NCBI GenBank assembly: GCA_963573305.1
Contig: OY754335.1
Span: forward strand, 56,937,985-57,001,984
Source: Pyrrhosoma nymphula
Taxonomy: Eukaryota > Arthropoda > Insecta > Odonata > Coenagrionidae
Reading direction: 5' to 3'
Length of the DNA stretch: 64,000 nucleotides
The notes beneath the pieces are model-generated. The model did no database searches. It saw only the letters and a program-made list of their open reading frames with translations, and was not told the origin of the DNA. This document shows positions 61,068-64,000 of this stretch, in pieces (position 1 is the stretch's first letter; each line of letters begins with the position of its first letter). The position numbers and the translations under genes were made by a program.

Positions 61068-61632
61068 AGGTGTGATAAAAAATTACGGGAATTTTTGTTT
61101 TTCTTTAAGAATATTTATTTATTAATCAATATCAATTTCGTTCCCTTCAAATTAATTCCCCTTAGATATAATACACTTGTGCCAGCAGTTTTTCCAATCT
61201 TGTAAACACTTCTGGAGCTCACTTTTCGGTATAGAGTTCAGCTCCTTCAGCGATTCTGTTTTTATCTCACCAATGGTGGCAAAATGTCATCCTTTCATGG
61301 TTCTATTCAGCCCCGGGAATAGAAAGAAGTCACAGAAGGGCCATGTCCGGCGAATATGGTGGCTGAGGCCAAATAACGCTTTGTTTTTTTACCAAGAAAT
61401 CTCGAATAAGCAGTGAGGTGTGAGCGGGAGCATTATCGTGGTGCAATTTCCACGAGTTGTTTTGCCACAATTCTGGGTTTTTTCGTCGGATTTCTTCACG
61501 CAAACGGCGCATAACTTTTAGATAGTATTTCTTATTGACCGCACGACCATGTGGCAGGAACTCGGAATTATTGAAAATCGGAATTATGAAGCCCGCGAAA
61601 TTTAAAAATTCCCGTTATTTTTTATCACACCT
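61068..61632 (-). mobile_element. Internally deleted mariner element
   Basis: The terminal inverted repeats are AGGTGTGATAAAAAATTACG at the left and its near-perfect inverse at the right (about 28 bp, one mismatch). The interior is only about 510 bp, whereas a full mariner is about 1.3 kb, because the N-terminal half of the transposase is missing. A flanking TA duplication is not clear: left TACA, right CAAA. The element is non-autonomous, and transcription in the sense direction is minus strand. Confidence 0.85.
61120..61575 (-). pseudogene. Mariner transposase, C-terminal half, broken
   Basis: On the minus strand the frame starts near 61570 with E-F-L-P-H-G-R-A-V-N and continues R-L-R-E-E-I-R-R-K. 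It then gives L-H-H-D-N-A-P-A-H-T-S (second catalytic D) and P-P-Y-S-P-D-M-A. A one-base slip near 61340 shifts the frame; after it comes C-D-F-F-L-F-P, which holds the third D of the mariner D,D34D triad. A stop replaces a residue after T-M-K-G, and the tail ends D-W-K-N-C-W-H-K-C-I-I, as in mariner C-termini. The DNA-binding half and the first catalytic D are absent. The opposite-strand frame 61177-61416 is its antisense. Confidence 0.9.
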
Positions 61633-61886
61633 CAAATGTTCCCTTTTGAAACAAAAACCCTTCTATTTTGCACACTTTTTTTTAATATTATTTTTATATT
61701 TAAGAATTAACAATTAAAATGCAGTATATTATACAATACTCCCTGTCAGATAATACAGAAAAGGCACACTGTAATTTCGTTGGTTCATCATCACTAAAAA
61801 CAAGCAAAAGGTTAATAGAAAAATAATTAAATGGTTATCACTTCCAGGTTCAACTGTGAAACATTCACTCATATTTTTAGTTAGTT

Positions 61887-62212
61887 AGTTGGTTATTTTG
61901 GGGAAACGACCGTTGACTTAGGTCATTCATACCATTGAGGGTAGGTTGGTAGATTGGCAAGAGTTCAATAACTTTGGGGATGGAAGAAGGCTGGAGTTAA
62001 ATCCAGCGTCGGCATTAGCATGTTCTCAACGAAAGAGAGTCAAGGGGTCCATTGTTCAATGTCCCGTCAGACGAGGACTTGAACTGCTCTCCTAGTACCA
62101 CTCAATTAGGGGCAGGAATTTCCATTGAAAAATATCATTCACTGCCGGGATTCGAACCCAGACCCTCGGGATGAATAGCCATTACTCCAGCCTCCACTAC
62201 AATGCGATCATC
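61887..62212 (-). mobile_element. tRNA-derived SINE, copy 2
   Basis: Minus strand: GGTTCGAATCC (62158-62148) is a perfect B box, then CCGGCAGTGAATGATATTTT, GGAAATTCC, GGGACATTGAACAATGG, TTTCGTTGAGAA and AATGCCGACGCTGG. This is the same block order as the plus-strand copy at 32.75-33.03 kb. The body ends near a TTAG-repeat stretch (about 61886-61898), a plausible SINE tail. Confidence 0.75.
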
Positions 62213-62349
62213 TGGCTTCCGGTAATATCACTAAGAGAAAGATATGAGGAACTAATGATGGATTACATGAAGACAATAGACTCGTAAGCTTCCTGTACAA
62301 CTCTTAATCTCTCTGCATTTAAGTGGTTGCATAGTAAATTAATACTCAC

Positions 62350-62575
62350 AGTTTCTGTAACATTGGTAGCAACCTATAGTGTGGCGTATGTCGGTGAAAT
62401 TTCACATCCTGACAGGTGCTTGCAAGTTTTGCTTATGCATAACAGTTATTATATTAACTTTATCCTTTCATTAACTTAAAAAAATATAATTTAGTGTATG
62501 TTGGTGAAAACTCACCCCCTGCTACTCCATTGAAGTGGCTTGTTTTGTATTATGTAGACGTAGATGTACAAATAG
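62350..62575 (+). mobile_element. CR1-like LINE 3' tail, with internal duplication
   Basis: GGTGAAAACTCACCCCCTGCTAC, split here as GGTGAAAACTCA and CCCCCTGCTAC, is followed by GAAGTGGCTTG and a TGTAGACGTAGATGTA tail ending near 62570. It is the fourth or fifth example in the window of this 3' UTR. A related block GGTGAAATTTCACATCCTGACA lies about 110 bases upstream, so the 3' UTR motif is duplicated. Confidence 0.55.
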
Positions 62576-63784
62576 CTGTTCACATTCGTCAGGAAGAGCA
62601 CTGGCAGTGGACGAGGTCGAAATTAAAGGGACAGGATATGGGAAAAGGGTGAACATGTGATAATGTGTGGGTGAAAGGGTGGAGTGAATTAAGGGGTCGA
62701 GTACGGCAGCGCTAGCGTAGCGGAGATCCCGCGCACTACGAGGAGGTCATCAAAGGGGAGATAGGGACTTGGTAGTAGGTACACGCTCGCTAGGCTTGCT
62801 CAGGTCGAGGCGGGATGCATAAAACTGGGAGCGCTTTGTGATGGCGCGATGACCGGCCTGGCGAGGAGGTTGCAGTGTGGAATGATGGAACAATGCCCGA
62901 TGAGGACGACCCCAGAAAACTATCCGGGTGCATCAGCATCAATTTGGTTTTCACCCTAGATAAAAGACCGATTCTGGCATGAAAACCCCAGAGTAACATA
63001 CGAACAAAGGAGGGAAGCTTTTTTATTTATTTAATAATATTTCTTCCCAGTTGGGCAATTATCCAGGTGGCGTGGTAAATTAAAACTAAAAATAGAAGAA
63101 AAAAAAACTATTTACAAAAATATTGAAGACTTGTTCCTTAAAATGTTTACACTCTCTGGAAAGACCATGAAAATATCTTCAGGCAATTCATTGCATTATT
63201 TAATTCCTCGATTCAAGAAGGCGTATTTTATAGAATGCTGGTTTAAAACGATATACAGTTTATTTAATAGCTATAGTCTTTCCTTCCTAAGCAGCATAGT
63301 GTATCCAACCTTTTAGTAATTTCCACCAAGTTTCTTAATTTTTAGCGATCTATAAATTTCACATAGTCTATTTATCAACTTTATCACTTCCAGAGATATC
63401 CACCTAAGTGACCCTATCAATTCTGTGACACTATCCATTAGGGTGGCAATTATTTTTCGGAATTGAGAAAACCCAGTTGGGAAATTATTGCCTAAAAGAT
63501 GGTCAAAACACGTTCAGAGAACATTATTAAAACGATCAAAGATCATTCAAGAAGGTCATATAATGAACGTTCAAATGGCAGTCGTAGATAGTGCAAAGAA
63601 TATTCATTGGAATGCTACATAGATTGTTCAAAGACCGTTCAACGTATATGACTCTCTAAACACAAAACGTTTATTTATTTCCGCAGGCTTCTATCATAGA
63701 ATCACAATGTCTACTTATACCAAAGAATCGCCGTATCTCCTACCTCTCGGAATAATATAGCTGAAATTACATGTCTACCTATGG
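62576..63784. other. Intergenic DNA
   Basis: 62690-62900 is GC-richer. 63505-63650 has several GTTCA-containing short repeats (GTTCAGAGAAC, GTTCAAATGG, GTTCAAAGACC). No gene recognised. Confidence 0.45.
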
Positions 63785-64000
63785 TATGCCTATAGTAGGG
63801 TGGTCCATATACGCAAAGTGAGTAAAAATTTGAGGGGCGGACTCGTCAAAAGTTTCGTTTTTACATACAGATCTAAAATCCAAAACCGGAAGTCCGTGCG
63901 ATAACTTTTATGGGTCGCGCAGGGCGCGGGAAATTTTGAAAGACTGAATTTGCCCAAAATGGCACCTTTTTGCACTTCCGGGCTATTTATTGACCGCAAA
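63785..64000. repeat. Possible edge of a dispersed repeat
   Basis: TAGTAGGGTGGTCCATATACGC at 63794 (broken as TAGTAGGGTGG and TCCATATACGC) begins a GC-richer stretch running off the window. AGGGTGGTCC is a start seen in some insect DNA transposons. The far end is outside the window. Confidence 0.3.

Noticed and set aside
61177..61416. 79-codon plus-strand frame
   Set aside because: Antisense of the mariner transposase remnant.
62148..62158. True tRNA gene at a perfect B box
   Set aside because: The downstream body matches another copy at 32.8 kb, so this is a SINE.

Overview
The window looks like repeat-rich, AT-rich nuclear DNA from an invertebrate, most likely an arthropod and probably an insect with a large genome. 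The grounds are a very low density of long open frames, many decayed non-LTR retrotransposon 3' ends, tRNA-derived SINEs, PIF/Harbinger-like and hAT-like MITEs, a Helitron-like element, a deleted mariner, and short CpG-rich islands in AT-rich sequence. No species can be named from this sequence. I found no convincing host protein-coding exon, no true tRNA or rRNA gene, no CRISPR array and no bacterial-type operon.

Layout. 1-8.5 kb: AT-rich DNA with a LINE RNase H remnant (about 1.1-1.9 kb), a degenerate LINE-like purine-rich stretch (3.4-3.8 kb) and a minus-strand CR1-like LINE 3' end (5.6-5.9 kb). 8.5-10.2 kb: a CpG-rich, promoter-like stretch. 10.3-13.3 kb: a palindromic element, related motifs and another LINE remnant. 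13-24 kb: mostly featureless, with a purine tract, a tRNA-derived SINE head, a GC-rich block, a CR1-like LINE fragment and a clean Harbinger-type MITE with TTA target duplication. 24-32 kb: GC-rich blocks, a piggyBac-like end, a LINE 3' tail and a hammerhead-motif repeat. 32.7-33.5 kb: a compact cluster of two SINEs and a long palindrome. 35.7-36.1 kb: a CpG-rich block. 38-51.7 kb: LINE fragments, a 55-bp-arm inverted repeat, a second Harbinger-type MITE and a 5'-truncated LINE that still has its coding C-terminus, 3' UTR and TTATC tail. 52.6-56.7 kb: a tandem duplication, a hAT-like MITE and two adjacent Helitron-like units. 60.4-64 kb: a GC-rich block, an internally deleted mariner, a second copy of the SINE family and another LINE tail.

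How the parts relate. These are parasitic sequences rather than a pathway. At least four LINE lineages are present: one with an RNase H domain, one or two with a GHVxRM C-terminal region, a CR1-like family recurring three to five times with a shared TGTAGATG-type tail, and the TTATC-tailed family. The LINEs could have mobilised the SINEs. The observation most worth following is a set of palindromic or partly palindromic repeats that share a CTGAWGATG...GAAACGT motif. In the best copy (about 33.39 kb) this can be read as a minimal hammerhead ribozyme core of the kind known from Penelope-like elements.
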